Shown here: positions 36,130-48,636 of the stretch, piece after piece
How positions within the stretch are numbered: position 1 is the stretch's first letter
Layout: each line of letters begins with the position of its first letter
Notes under the pieces: generated by a model
Told to the model about the DNA's origin: nothing
What the model saw: only the letters and a program-made list of their open reading frames with translations
The model's database searches: none
Assembly: GCF_016086655.4 (NCBI RefSeq)
Contig: NC_052141.2
Coordinates: forward strand, 2,542,001-2,606,000
From: Lepeophtheirus salmonis
Taxonomy: Eukaryota; Arthropoda; Copepoda; Siphonostomatoida; Caligidae
Direction: 5' to 3'
DNA length: 64,000 bases
Made by a program: the position numbers and the translations under genes

Positions 36130-36410
36130 TGACAATTTCCCAAAAAAAAATTTGATGTCATGACACTTCATTGAATCAGCTGTCACGAGGGAGGAGGGAA
36201 ATCAGGAACAAGGACATTGACAAGAACTAATTCCAATTCCATTGTCAATTCTCTGAGTCCATCAAGGACCATCCAATACTTTCCGTCTTTTATGAGCACA
36301 CACGAATGTTCAATCAGGTTATTATAGCAGAAAATGAATTTTACTACTCAGCTGTTAAATATTACTACAGCTCAGGAAAAGAAAATCCATTCTACAGATT
36401 ACTAATTCCA
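36130..36410 (+). repeat. Dispersed repeat family B, partial copy
   Basis: Shared words with the 16-kb copies are aatcagctgtcac, aatcaggaacaagg, ctctgag, ccatcaaggac, aatactttccgtcttttatg (cf. gctctccgtcatttatgagc) and gagcacacac. Confidence 0.45.
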
Positions 36411-36419
36411 AAAAAAAAA

Positions 36420-38150
36420 ATGCGTGAGTAAAAAGACACTCGATTTTCAATACTATTGCATACCAAACGCTTCCAATATTTTATTGAAATGTCTGCATTG
36501 TTTTTCTTAGATTAAAAATGTCTGTTTTTCAATTAAACATCCACACAAACTTTTCTCTTTTAATTAAAAAGATTTAAAAAAATTACTCATTTTCATCATT
36601 TTTTCCTCAATTTGCTTTTGTGTCGACGTACGACTTGTTTTTGTTTTTTTTTAAATTGTACTTGATAACCGGTATTTAACAAAGCTTGGCCAAAGATAGG
36701 ACACACCTTACTTATTTTATTGCCATTAAATATTTTTAAATATAGTTTAAACAGAGTAATAAAGATTTTTCTAAATAGAGACTCCAAGCGGCTCATTCGA
36801 TCTACAGAAAACCCCTAGATTTAATTTGTATAAAAAGCTCATTTATTTCTTGAATACCTACATATGTCCTGTTATTTTTTTTGGCAGATATTTCATTTTT
36901 ATTATGATCTTCTAACTGTATTTAATAGATATCTCTATTAAAAATAAATTTGTATTCCATCCGTAGTAAAGGGTTTTTAACGCCCATTAAAGAATAGACA
37001 AACTATTGTATTAAAAGACCCCTCAATGAGTTATCACTCCTCCAATCGAATTTTTTATCGATGAACAGTCCATTTATATATATGTATAACCATACATTTA
37101 TAGTCTATATCTACCAAAAATTTTCTTATCACATTATTTAAAGGGTTAAATACTTGAATAAAAAATACTTTTTTAAGTACCTTAACGCCTTTGGAATATA
37201 AGTATACAGTCACACAATGACAGTGTTAAAGGCCTGCAATGAGTCTCTTTTTACAACAAGAGTAAATAGGAGTGTGCTGTCAAGGTTATCATATTTTATG
37301 TTAGTCATGAAAAGGTGTGCTGGGTCTAAGTCAACATTAAGTTACAAATTCATCACTAGATCATTACTACTGAAAACAGATCAAAGGCACTATTTTAAAG
37401 TTATGTTCAAGAGAGAAAAATTAATACATTATCTGGACTAACGAAAAATAAATGATACTTTTTTTTAGGAAAAAAAACAAACTATAAATTCATGTTTAGT
37501 AAAAAAAAACAGATTTTGAAATCGGTTTCAAACTTTAAAGGAGCAGAGTAGGATAATTAATCTTCTTTGAATTTTTCATTCCTCAAAAATAGAGCATAGT
37601 TTTTGTGTACAATTTTAAGAAAATTGCTTTTTTCATCTTCAACTTTTTTGTAAAATAGGTACATTTATAAAAGTTTAGGAAGCAATACGTTTACCACAGT
37701 TAATACTTGAGAAAGTTTGACTAGGTAAAATGTAGTGTTACATATTTTAAAAGGGAGTTTCGGTCTGAAATTATTGTACCAATCTGATACCGTAAATAAT
37801 TCATATCCTTTAAATAAAAGAGACTATGTCAACGAGTAAACTCGCCAACACAAAAATATATGATATATTTTTTGGTTATGCGTTTTTCAAAATGGTAAAC
37901 ATTAGCTTATTAACTTTATGTGGAGTTAAATATGCTGAATAAATCATATTTGTATAATTCATATATGAGTCGAGTAAGGGAGCAAATCGGTTTGTAGATT
38001 GAGTAAATCTAATACTAAAAAATAGTGTACCGTGTGGTGAATTGCAATTTAAACACTTATTAATTCAATAATCAAAGAAGGTTAAATGATTGAAATTAAT
38101 TCATATCTATATATATAATAAAACAAAAAACAATTATAAACAAAACAAGG
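36420..38150. other. AT-rich non-coding DNA
   Basis: No gene is recognised. Open frames at 36596-36796 (minus) and 37217-37441 (plus) have no identifiable domain. Confidence 0.5.
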
Positions 38151-38156
38151 CTGATC

Positions 38157-38710
38157 ACTCTAGCTTACGTACAAGTCGATAAAATAACAATTGAAAATAA
38201 TCGACGAATTTCCATTCCCGCAATACAAGCAATTGTGCGTGCCCAGGACGTTCTCGAATAAGGGCTCTGTCAAAAAGGCCTAACTGGAACGAGAGGAGTT
38301 CAAGGAAACAATCAAGTACTAACCTGGCACGTCCATGATGGCACATTCAAGAGATCTTGGGGTTTCACACAAAAATATGAAGAGAGCTTCCAAATAAGTT
38401 TGTAGAATGAGCCTTGTGAGGGTAGAAAGGCCACTTTTGACAAAGGCAATGAAAAAAAAACATATTTTCCGTTGTATTAGTCCAACAAATTAGTCTTTTT
38501 AACCTTTTTTTTGACAATTTGGGCCCCTTATAGTCTTGATGCCAACCCCCTTGACTACACCTTTAGGTGCATGTCAAGGAGAAGGTCTGCCGTGTTCGTC
38601 ATCCAAATACAGAGGCCCTCAAAGTTACTGTCAGCCAACTGTATGACGTTATGACAGAGGACTAGCTATATCTGCAGCAGGAGCCAGGCATGATCCCTAA
38701 GGGGGCTACA
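38157..38710 (+). pseudogene. maT-like DD37D transposase relic, internally deleted
   Basis: Broken + frames give RRISIPAIQAIVRAQDVLE (cf. ERISIQALPAV at 21.7 kb), MMAHSRDLGVSHKNMKRASK (second helix-turn-helix), SLVRVERPLLTKAMKKK, then a jump to SLDANPLDYTF with the third catalytic Asp. A 1-nt gap leads into TAG and VHVKEKVCRVRHPNTEALKV followed by TVSQLYDVMTED and a stop. The first two catalytic Asp are deleted. It is a sister of the 21.2-kb relic, which has the same AHSR.LGVSH and RPLLT.AMK words and the same TAG-GTG after the YIF / YTF position. Confidence 0.7.
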
Positions 38711-38719
38711 TTAATTATT

Positions 38720-39840
38720 TATAGAGTTCTGACATACACATACATCCTTTTTATAATATTAAATTTGTTTAAATGCCATTGTTAATTAAAAAATATATTT
38801 TGTTGAATTTTAAAGTTCAATATGTTCAGATTTTAATAAAATACACATTATGCCTATAATATAATGTATATTTTTAACCAATTAAAAAATTGAAAAGTAC
38901 CCATATTTTCGATCGATTTTGATGTGTCAAAAAGTAATTTTTGTTTGAGAAACATTTCAAACATATTTGCAAAAATAATTTCAAAGCATTATTCTAAATA
39001 ACTACACCTTTCATACATTAATTAAATCAAAAAGACATTAGGCACAAAGTATTTATGTAGATATAAGGCTTAAATACATATCCAAATAACCATGTAAAAA
39101 CATCATAAAACTTAACTTACAATGCAAACAGCAAGAAGCATTTGCATATTTTGCATATAAATGACGTGTATTACTCCTTCAATTCACTGTGGAACATCAT
39201 AAATTCCATCCCATCAATAAAGTCCTTTTCTTTGGATTCTGCGTAGGTGGTTTAATGACGTCCGTGATGAACTAAGTATGTGCATATATTGAGGCATACA
39301 TACCTCGAGATAATCTTTTTTTGCATTCCTTTAAGGTTTTTTTATGGGTTAATTAAATCCTTGGGGCATAAATCCATTTATGGTCCTTCCCCTCTAAATT
39401 TCTTGACCATATTGAGTGTCTCAACTGTACCATATTTAGACTCAAATTTTACCCTCGCAAATACCTACATATATTCATATATTTAAAGTGTATAACAAAT
39501 AAGAATTATAGATTGTTTTCTCATTGGTCATACTATTTAGGGAGCGTCAACAATCCTTAACAAAAAATCAATAAAAAGAGAAAATAGAAACTTATTTTTT
39601 TACTTCATATAAAGAGGATTTATTTTATCAAGCGGTACACATTTTTTATTTTTTATACAGTAAAATTTAAACGAGAGGCTTTGTGAGAAAAATTATATAA
39701 CAAAATCATCTTAAAATAGTTATCTGCTTAATTTTAATCATTTTAGATGAGACTATATCTCTAATACTTGCACTAATACCTTAAATACTTTTACTAAGTA
39801 GTATATAGTCAGGCTCGAACTTAGTCAACTCCTTCGTGAT
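38720..39840. other. AT-rich non-coding DNA
   Basis: No recognised feature. A 68-codon + frame at 39280-39486 has no domain. Confidence 0.5.
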
Positions 39841-39849
39841 TGAAACCTC

Positions 39850-40255
39850 TAGAGACTGGACACTCCTGTTAGGAGAAGTATATACCCTCTCCTGCAGACG
39901 TGCTTAGATAAAGTAGTCGAAGGGGTTCTCGTCTGGAGATGAGAGCTGCCACATGTTGAGGTCTTAGGGGTGTGACAAAATAGAGCTCCGTTTTGAGTAA
40001 AAACAAAGTTGTCGCTGAACTTTTCTCTGGACTAGGTAAGCACTTTCTTATCCAGAAATTAGATGCAAGTATCACGTTTGAGCTGCTCATTCCTCTTCAC
40101 AAAATAAGAGACGAGGCTTTGCCTCTGCTAACCACCACTCCCAATATCATAGTTCCAGCTGTATCTTTTGTTCAGAAGACATATCTTACTGAACTGCACC
40201 CAAGTTCTTGGATATGACCATGGGGACATCCTGGGCGAGAGATCCATAAATTTAA
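39850..40255 (-). pseudogene. maT-like DD37D transposase relic
   Basis: The minus strand starts near 40250 with LARDVPMVISKNLGAVQ / SPWSYPRTWV, matching the SPW.NPR words of the 33.57-kb relic. It continues VVSRGKA, FTQNGALFCHTPKTS (second catalytic Asp is Asn) and, in another frame, NMWQLSSPDENPFDYFI with the third Asp. TAA follows exactly four residues after it, then ARLQERVYTS. Many stops interrupt it. N-terminal DNA-binding domains and the first Asp are absent. Confidence 0.7.
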
Positions 40256-40369
40256 ATTAAATGTACTTCTAGATAAAATCAACACTGTACATACAAACCA
40301 ATATTTTATAGATAATTATAGGGGTATTATTCATAATTCAAGTGTGATTTAGGATACTGGAGAGCTTCA

Positions 40370-40530
40370 ACTATACTCTAAAAACTTTATTTGATTTAAG
40401 AGACTTATATTGACCCTGAAATGACTCTTTTCAAATTATATATGTAAATGTCTCATTATTTTATCATGACAATCAATTTTGCCTAGTTTAAATCTAATTT
40501 GAAAAACCAGAAGGGTTCATAGGAATCATT
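40370..40530 (-). repeat. Dispersed repeat family A, inverted partial copy
   Basis: aactttatttgatttaagag, acttatattgaccctg and aaatgactcttttcaaatta are reverse complements of the tatttgaa...ggagccaa...tcaaataaag module of family A. Confidence 0.45.
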
Positions 40531-41120
40531 TGTAGATAGAATATAAATGAAATTAATCATTTCCAAAAAAATCCTTCTAGCTTGTACATATGTTGACGTA
40601 GCAAATGTATACAATATGCCGTATTTTGACCCATATTCATTAATTGTACATATATATTTAGAAAAGTAAATTTGTGGGTGCTCAAAGCTTTACGAAAAGG
40701 TGAAACGTTTATAGGTATGAAAAATGTATTGTGAAAAATTTGTTGTAAATATTTGCAATTTTATGAGCCATTTAATTACATTTACTATCAAATATGGCCT
40801 ATATATCAAAGAATTTGGTCAATTTCTATCTTAGCATATAAATGTATAGATTATTTTATGGCATGAATATCTGGAGATTTATTCAAAAACGGAATGGATA
40901 TTTTGAATATCAATGAAATTATAATATGTTTAAATATTTTCATGAACTAGTCATAAAAAACTTTAAAAAAAATAAAGTAATATATTGATCATTCACAACT
41001 TTGACTTTTTTATTGCATTAATAGGTAATGTACTGGTATAGATTAATACTGGTGCTGTTATTTTTACCGGTACTATAGTGGTACCGGGGAAAAGATACAT
41101 TAAAAACAGTACTATTATAC
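40530..41120. other. AT-rich non-coding DNA
   Basis: No gene is seen. The phrase ggtactatagtggtacc at about 41070-41086 is an imperfect palindrome. Confidence 0.5.
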
Positions 41121-41123
41121 ATA

Positions 41124-42044
41124 CAGGGAGCGGGGATCAAATTGTCTCCTACTTTAAACCTTGATAACTTTTAAGACGTAACACTTACCAAATGAGAAAA
41201 ACAGGTTACCAAATAGGAAAGCTATTCCGTCAGCTGACGATACCTAGTTCAGTTAGCAACATGCCGTCATCATATGAGAGATAAAGAGCTATAAGCCCTT
41301 GGAACGAGGAGCTTTCGAGGTCCGCCGTAGTCATGGCATTGGTTAATAATGGAGGTGAAATCTCCAATTCAACGATTGCTTCAACATGGCCAGAAAGATG
41401 GGAATTTACAAACTGTTCAGCGTATTGTAAGAAGCTGGAGGACACCTGGGATGTTGATGCCACCATAAAGAGGGCAGTCAAGGAGGAGGGCGCCAACAGG
41501 AAGGTCAGGGACACCAACTTTGTCGGCAAGGTGAAGAAGATGGCTGAGGATGACCCTACCAGGTCCATGAAGGCCATGGCGAGGGATCTGGGCTGCCCTG
41601 GGTGTGGCAACAGGACTCAGCACCCTGCCATGTGTCCAAAATCTCCATCCAGTGGATCAAAATAGTCGAGAACTGTTATGACGTTTTAACAAGATTTGTG
41701 GCCTCCAAACTCTCCCAACCTTAATCCTTTGGACTATTTTGTCTGGGGCTACTGTCGAGAGACATACCAACAGACATCCCCATAGCACCAAGGCCAGCCT
41801 GATGGACTCCATCAAGAGGTATTCGGCAACTTGGAAAATGAGATGGTCAGAAGATCCTGCGGCCGGTTCAGAGGCCGTATTGAGGCCGTTATTGATGTCA
41901 ACGGTAATTATATCGAATGAATGGCTACTCTATACCTATATGCTCGTCATAGTTTTGATTTTCAATAAAAAAGTTAAAAAATGTACATTTTGTGTTGTTT
42001 TTTGTAGAAAAATATTTTGGCGACAACTTGATCCCCGCTCCCTG
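41124..42044 (+). mobile_element. Internally deleted mariner (DD37D type), 921 bp with intact ends
   Basis: TA flanks lie at 41122-41123 and 42045-42046. The terminal inverted repeats are cagggagcggggatcaaatt (left, 41124 on) and its counterpart cagggagcggggatcaagtt (right, read inward from 42044); they match over about 24 bp with one difference. The interior carries an N-terminal and a C-terminal part of a transposase with the catalytic middle deleted. With good ends and no catalytic core it has the form of a non-autonomous deletion derivative. Confidence 0.9.
41261..41920 (+). pseudogene. DD37D mariner transposase, catalytic core deleted
   Basis: Starts MPSSYER at 41261, has an in-frame stop at codon 8, and continues to VVMALVNNGGEISNSTIAST, VQRIV in another frame, then KKLEDTGDVDATIKRAVKEE, and NFVGKVKKMAEDDPTRSMKA followed by MARDLGC, i.e. 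both helix-turn-helices. After CPKSPSSGSK and a stop the sequence jumps to the WPPNSPNLNPLDYFVWG block with the third Asp and an intact Trp. It then reads RETYQQ- and HSTKASLMDSIKR-like words and FRGRIEAVIDVNGNYIE with TGA at 41918-41920. The first and second catalytic Asp are absent. Start and final stop are in the same frame. Confidence 0.85.
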
Positions 42045-42049
42045 TACAT

Positions 42050-42900
42050 TGATATTGGAACTGTTACTTGCCACTCGTGTTGTTTCGATCCTAATCTCTT
42101 TGGTCTAGTCCAGTCTAAGACTGGTCACAAGGAATGGTCCTTAAAAACAATTTAAAATACATTTGTAAGTAAAAAACGTTTCTTGGTAATTTTGCCGTAT
42201 GAAATATTCTACGCCATTTTATGTTATTATATTATAGGGTATTACATTTCCAGTAGTCTTTTGTATTTAAAAATCGTTTTTTCTACCCATAGAGATTCCT
42301 ACACTCCTATATGAATCAACTGAGATCATGACCATGAATAAGGTGCCACTAATCAATATATATATATTTCAATATAGACTCATGATCCCGTATCAATTAG
42401 TTTGATCTCATCATACTAACTATTCTTTCTTTATTTTCTCACTATTGCACCACCTAATTTCCTCACTATAGTTCAAACCTATTTATAGGTATACAGAAAA
42501 ATCACGAGTCAAGGTTAGTCCACCTTAATGACGTTACGAGGAATCGAGTTTTCTGTCTTTTTAAGTAGTACAAAGTGGGATTAGACCAAAATGGAGTGAA
42601 CTTGACTGTAGTCCGGTCCTTTGTCCTGAATAAGAACTGATATAACACTACTTGCAGAGCCATGATGTCATATAAATGGCTAACTGATGACATAATCTCC
42701 CATTTTTTTAACTCTCTACAAAAAAAAGAAGATACAAAAATGTATTTTATAAAAATCAATAATAAAAATTAAATCTTTTTAAAATCTTCAAATTTATATG
42801 AAGTATTTTTACTCCAAAAAATAATAACCTAAGAATACTAACTTTAATAGAGGAGTCGACTTAAAATATTGTTATAACAATAACTCAAATTGATACATAA
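42050..42900. other. AT-rich non-coding DNA
   Basis: TA run near 42357-42366. No gene is recognised; an 85-codon minus frame at 42502-42759 has no domain. Confidence 0.5.
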
Positions 42901-42904
42901 TCTT

Positions 42905-43095
42905 AATCATAACGTCATATTTTTTTTTTCTCAAGCTGTTTACATTATTTTTTCATTCTTGAGGAGAAAAAAATTATCGTATGAGCAACTTCGTTTGTGC
43001 ATGTGGTCATAAAAGATAAAGTGTAAAACTGTGTCTCTTCTTCTTTAATTTTTAGGGAATGTTTGGTTGTTTGACGATACCTAATAACTCCGGAC
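42905..43095 (+). repeat. Third copy of the 27.9/28.6-kb mariner end sequence
   Basis: The words ttcattcttgaggagaaaa, tgagcaacttcgt, and gtttgacgatacctaata correspond to catccttgaggagagaaaa, tgaataactacgt and gttcgccaacacctaata at the right end of unit 2 (28690-28835). Read on the minus strand it starts taggtatcgtcaaac, which is a plausible mariner terminus. So this is probably a solitary mariner end of that family. Confidence 0.55.
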
Positions 43096-43699
43096 AATGC
43101 AGGATGTTACCGCCATTAAATAGTACAATAAGATTTTTTGAATCCAACTATTTTTCTTACAAATACATGCATAATTAATTATATTTAGTTACTAAAAGTA
43201 CAACTGTGCTGTTTACATTAATAATGAAAAAGAGGAGAACGGATTCGATAGTTACTTTCTGCAAGGTAAGAATGATTCCGGTAGGAAAATATATTGTCAC
43301 TATAATTACATAACTTTAAGTTAAACATATTGAATTCCGAGTAACACACCCAGCATAAAACTCCAAGATCTAAAAAAACCAAGCTATTAATACTATTAAG
43401 AGTTTTATGTTGATGAATGTTGTGTGCCTTTAAAAAAACAAACAAACTTTATTTAAAACCAAAAAAACTAAACCTAATTTATACATATAATAATATTTAA
43501 AAAAAAGAAAAACAATAACAAACCAACACATCAAAAACTTTGTTTTCTTTAAAAAAAATAAACCAACTTAATTAAATGTTGTCTGCTCTATTTTACCCAA
43601 AAATAACCACATGACATTAATGCATTTTCAACAATTTATTTTAAACAAACAAATAAAAAATCTACAGAGTGCGCAAGCTAACTATGCTGCTAATTTGGC

Positions 43700-44224
43700 A
43701 CGCTCTATTTGGTTTAACGCAGGAACGGATTCATCTGATTTTGTAGGAAAATAAGATCAATTGACGAATTCGTTGTCTCAAATATTTGCAAATAGCACGG
43801 ATACCTCCTTGAAATCCGTGCCGGGAACGATAACATAACGATTACTCTAGCTCCGGGACTTAGTGAAACGTTCGTTTGAAAGACTAAGAGGGAATGTAAG
43901 GCCTCTTAAGGGGAATTTGAGCCCTCTTAAGGGGATTTTGAGTCATCTGCAACGCTAAAATGGCTCCAATACAACTTTTACGAATTGATCTAGCGGGATT
44001 TTTGGCTTCCAAACTCGCAGGATCTGAATCTGAGGGATTCTTTTTTTGTGTGGGGTGCGATTGAACAACAAAAAAACCGAAGCCCTACAACACCTAAGAC
44101 AAATTTGTCAAGAAGATCAAGAAGGAATATCATTGATTTGCCTAGGGACCAAGTGGCAAAGGACCGCTCACGCTTTTGGCCTCGTATAGAAACTGTAATT
44201 GATCCTAGATTCGATTTTATTTAA
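43700..44224 (+). pseudogene. maT-like transposase relic
   Basis: The N-terminal part reads YLLEIRAGNDNITITL and SETFVWKTKREC, paralleling IAIRAGQDNFKI...VWRVRKKL at 7.2 kb. The C-terminal part reads WLPNSQDLNLRDSFFVWGAI then EQQKNRSPTTPKTNLSRRSR, QVAKDRSRFWPRIETVIDPR and TAA at 44222-44224. An Asp lies in the third-catalytic position (LRDS), and the Trp is present but displaced by one codon. The central domain with the first two Asp is missing apart from a degenerate stretch. Confidence 0.65.
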
Positions 44225-44579
44225 TAAAATAAATCAAAATCTATATAGCATTCAGAATTTGGTTTCAATTGTTTGAATCTGATAACTGGTTTGAGAGAAA
44301 ATTTTGTAAAAAAATCATTTTTGCGGCAGAGAAAGCTATACAATCCTGTATATCTATGTATATATATAGATAAATATCCTGTTTTAAGTTAGTTTTATCT
44401 TTGTTATCATTCGAAATATTTATTTATTTGCAATCATGTTATTGGTTCCCGAGATATGAAATAGATTTTGAACAAACTTTTACTTCATTCAGATCTCCAA
44501 TGAGTGCATTAAGCCCGCCTTTTTCTTTGTTTATGGAAGTAGTAAGTGGCTACAAATTACTGTTCATTATCATTTTGAG

Positions 44580-44770
44580 TCCATTTTATTCCACATGGAC
44601 CACGAAGCAAAATCTATCGCTAAACACACTGGCTACCCCAGAAAAATAGTATGAAGAATCGTTAAAAAGCAGGAGACATCCGGCAGCATATTCAAGAAAG
44701 TCCAGTAGAGATCTCAGGTGAATAAGGTGACTCCAAATACTTGTATATCATTGAAGTTAAATGAATTGAT
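44580..44770 (+). pseudogene. Mariner/maT transposase relic, first helix-turn-helix only
   Basis: The + strand reads MDHEAKSIAKHTGYPRKIV, a TGA, RIVKKQETSGSIFKKVQ, a TAG, and RSQVNKVTP. This is the helix-turn-helix pattern S...IAK.TGYPRK.VYRI....ETGS. The sequence downstream (44780 on) is AT-rich with no catalytic blocks. Confidence 0.55.
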
Positions 44771-46270
44771 TAAATGATTCGTCAAACCAATGTCTCAAAA
44801 GAAGGAAAAAAATTTACACCCTGTCGGGGTGAATTACTAGTAAATACTTAACCTTTTCTTTTGTTTTCAAACTTTTCATTAATCCTTATCTTCTCTAAAA
44901 TAACAGTGTTTGTTAACAGCTGAAAAGATTTTTCCCAACATGTCTCTGTCGTTTAATTGTTTAGCTATTTTATGTTAATCAATTGTGTAATCAACGTGTT
45001 ATTGTTGAACATAGATATTTATGTACAAATTTCGATATTTTGTAATATTTTGTCAATTGATAAATTAAAAACATGACAAGGCTTACACCTTTTAATTACT
45101 TAAATTCTAGTTTTACAATAACATGTTATTATTATAACTAAGACGATATTTGAGTTGTGTCAACATAAAAAAAGAAGAAAACTCAATTATTAATTTTTTA
45201 CTTTGACAGAAGTTGTGAACAATTTTCTATTTGATACAATTTCTAAATTGTATAAGTAAACTGTACAAATTGCAAAAAAAGAAAAAAAATATGAGATGAA
45301 TAATTTTAAATGACGGATTTAGTTTACTTTGGATGAGGATAATACCATAATTGATTGTTCTATGGATGGTCGATATTTTAATCGTGCAATTTTTAACTAA
45401 TTTAATACAAATAACTAAAATATAATGCAGCACATTATAAAGTTCAAATTCCCATTATTATATAACTCTTAATTACATTATACCAATTTAATTTTAATTA
45501 GTCAAACTAAAATGATATTATAAATTAAAAGTCAGTTATTAAAACGACTAATTTTGAAAATAAATAATACATTTTAATACGAAGAAATTGAAATTTATAG
45601 AATTTGCTGATAAAAGTAGCAATTTATTCAGACATTGCAACTTGTACACAACGTATATATATATAGGATACAATTAAAGACTTGGTACTCCAATTTGTGG
45701 GATGAGTTAAGATACAAAAAGTTTTAGATACAGTTTAGAAGCTTGCTAATTTTTGTATTTGCATCTCGTTTTCGCAGATTCTTCCATTGTCAACACATCA
45801 TACTTTAATTCAGCAAGGTCCTCTATGATATTTATTAATTTTTTTGTTTTTTCGCTATATTATAGGTCAATGATGAATATTGAAGATAGTTAACAGCTCT
45901 TCAGGTTTTCTAGCATGTATTGGTAATTGTCTTTATTTCTCGTTACGGTTGCCTTGGAAACACCATATCATTTTTTTGTTGACAAGAACATTTTGTATGA
46001 TGTAATTTAATTGAGTCGAATCAAATTGAATGGAATTGAATAACCCCAAATTGTATTTAATATCAGTTCAAAAAACTATGAAAATATGGAAGTTATATTA
46101 AATTTGAACCTCCGTTTGCACCGTCTTTAATTCTCTGAAGGACTACTATTTATAAATGAATCATATACACACGTGTATATGATTATAGCAATCTCAGAGT
46201 TATTAAGATATTGAAGGCGATATTTGTTATAAATCCTTAACCTATATTTTTAAAAGCTTAAAGAGGGATA
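44770..46270. other. AT-rich non-coding DNA
   Basis: A short hairpin acaccctgtcggggtg lies at 44817-44832. A reverse echo of family A is at 45690-45750 (gggatgagttaagatac, aaagttttagatac). No gene is recognised. Confidence 0.5.
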
Positions 46271-46274
46271 CTCA

Positions 46275-46520
46275 ACCTTTGTTGAATTGTATGAAATGTC
46301 TTGCCCAAAACATTCAGGAAGTTTGGAGTGCGTTTTTTGCTTTGAGAGCCATCGTGAGTCTTCCTTGCAGGTGTTCTTTACCCATCAGCCTCCTTGAAAA
46401 TATTATTAACCTAATAAAACAGTTGATTTCGTCAGCTTCGTAAACTCAATAATCTCCTTGCACGTGCGTCTGGCACAGACACACAAAATAATGGCTGAAC
46501 GGCGTTTTCATTCCGTGTAC
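46275..46520 (-). pseudogene. Mariner/maT transposase relic, N-terminal HTH only
   Basis: The minus strand reads RRSAIILCVCARRTCKEIIE then FTKLTKSTV, and in another frame NNIFKEADGVKNTCKED, then SRWLSKQKTHSKLPECF. This follows the pattern A.I.L..AG.S..EI...TKL.KSTVYRVV..F.E..GV...PR of transposase first helix-turn-helices. No catalytic part follows. Confidence 0.5.
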
Positions 46521-48636
46521 ATCTCCAGAATTTTATTTATATTTTTTTAATTATGTCACTTGAGTTTGATAAGCATACATTATTAATTTTTTACGTAACC
46601 GAATTGTTTGCTCAATAAACGAGATGTTTGTTAATTATTACATATGAAGTCACCATTTATTGACCCAGAGTTTCTTTGTTTGTTTTTTGATTTAATCATT
46701 TATATAAGTATATATGTAAATGTTTATATTGATATATTGACAGATATGACATATCCAAGTATTCATGTTTGCCTTATAAGTATATGAATATATATGTATA
46801 TGGTATTAAAAATATCTTCGAAATATGCGTAGATATTCCAAAAATTCATAAATAATCATATCTATTTTTAATATATGTAAATATACAATACAAAGGGAAA
46901 GCAAAAGTCGATAAAATATATTATACAAATTAAAAATGTCAAAGGAATGATGAATTCACTCACAAAAATATATACCTCATATACCGGGTGCATAATAGAA
47001 ATATGGACACTTATAAAAGAGAAGAATTAGAAAACATATGAGCTTAGTGTATTTGGACACCTTCATTATTGTCTTTGGACCGGTCTTTAAGACTATTGGT
47101 CCATAGAACTATAAGTAATAGAACTGATTTTAAAAAATATGAAAATAAAATGGAGTGATGTCATCAAAGACAGAACTTTATAAATTTTAGGGCTGATATA
47201 CTGAACTGCAGCTGACTGAGACTAAACTGGTGAAAATATTAAAATTTCATTAGTGATAAAAACTTCAACGAAAATAACATACTTAACCATGTAATCATTA
47301 ATTTTGATGTTATTGTGTATGATATAAAAGATAATAGCTGATATTACATTTATAGCTACACGTACACCTCAAATTAAAAAAATAAAAAGAGCCAACGAAC
47401 ACCTTAAAAGCGAACAAACAAATCAATTTTACCAATTCTTGATTAAAAATTGGACAATGTGCAAATAGTTCCAAGAAATTGATTTTTTTCATCAACAAAA
47501 GTTTTATTTATTCTTAAAGATGTTTAAGGTGCATATTAATGCTGTTTTAAGAATTAAAATCTATTTTAACAGGTTTTATCCAATTAGGAGTGTAGAAAGT
47601 CTCAGTTCACTAACGAAGGGTTAAGTAGGGACTGACTCAACCCTACATGAGAAAAATGGATAATTCATCTCAGCTACTAACAAACTATATGTAAGAGCTT
47701 CCAGCTCTTCATTAAGGCCATAATCAAAATTAATAGAGGATACATTAAAGATTAGAAATGGAAACATATGTCTCAACATCTGTACAAAGTTTAGTTAATT
47801 TACTTTCCCCAGTTTCTGAAAATAAACTTATTCAAATTTCCAATTCAAATGTCTATTTTTCAATTATGCATCCGGTAAATATTGAATCAATCAAAACCTT
47901 TGACATTTATCAAATCTGCATAGCACGAGATACCTAAAACCATACGTAATTAATTTTCAATCAGAGCCAAAGCCGATTTCACTTCTTGTATTACATCTAT
48001 GGGCAAGGATAAAAATGGTAAAGTACTTTCATAAATAAGGTGAAGATTGTTCATTCTTGTCAAATGCAACTGCAGTAAATGACGCCACTGTCAAAACTAA
48101 ATAAAAAACCAATATTGAATATAATGTTTGATGTAGTTAATAAAAGACCAATAATTCCAAACAAAGGTAAATAAGTCGAATTTGAGGTGACGAGCCTATT
48201 TTGATCGAGATATGAAAAATATAACAAAAGAAATACTTGTTTATTGTGATATTAATTTTTATATTTTCAAGCACTTTTAATATGTTTCATTACTTAATCA
48301 ATTAGAATATTTTTACAATACACTGCTGATTGGCTGCAGAAAATATACCATCACTTGAAAATCGTTTACAAATTTACTATAGATATTTAGCTATTCATTT
48401 ACCGATCTGACCCATCTATAGTTAAGTAGATAAGATAAGTCTGCCCCATATAATTATACGTTTATATTTTTCCCATTGGAAGTTGGGTGATAATAAAATA
48501 ACCCTCTTAATTTCTCTAATTGCACGCAAGACACCGCAGGTTTGTGTGGAATAACCGTGGGACCTTCAGATATATTAAAACCACTTTAAAGCACTGTTTC
48601 TGTAATTGCCCATGGTCAAGTTCAACAGGTTTTGTA
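46520..48636. other. AT-rich non-coding DNA
   Basis: TA microsatellites lie near 46790-46800. The phrase accgggtgcataatag at about 46983 looks like the start of a Tc1/mariner-type end, but no partner was found. No gene is recognised. Confidence 0.5.

Noticed and set aside
44806..44835. Hairpin acaccctgtcggggtg as a bacterial-type terminator
   Set aside because: The context is eukaryotic AT-rich DNA with transposon relics, so a rho-independent terminator makes no sense here. It may be a fragment of an element end.
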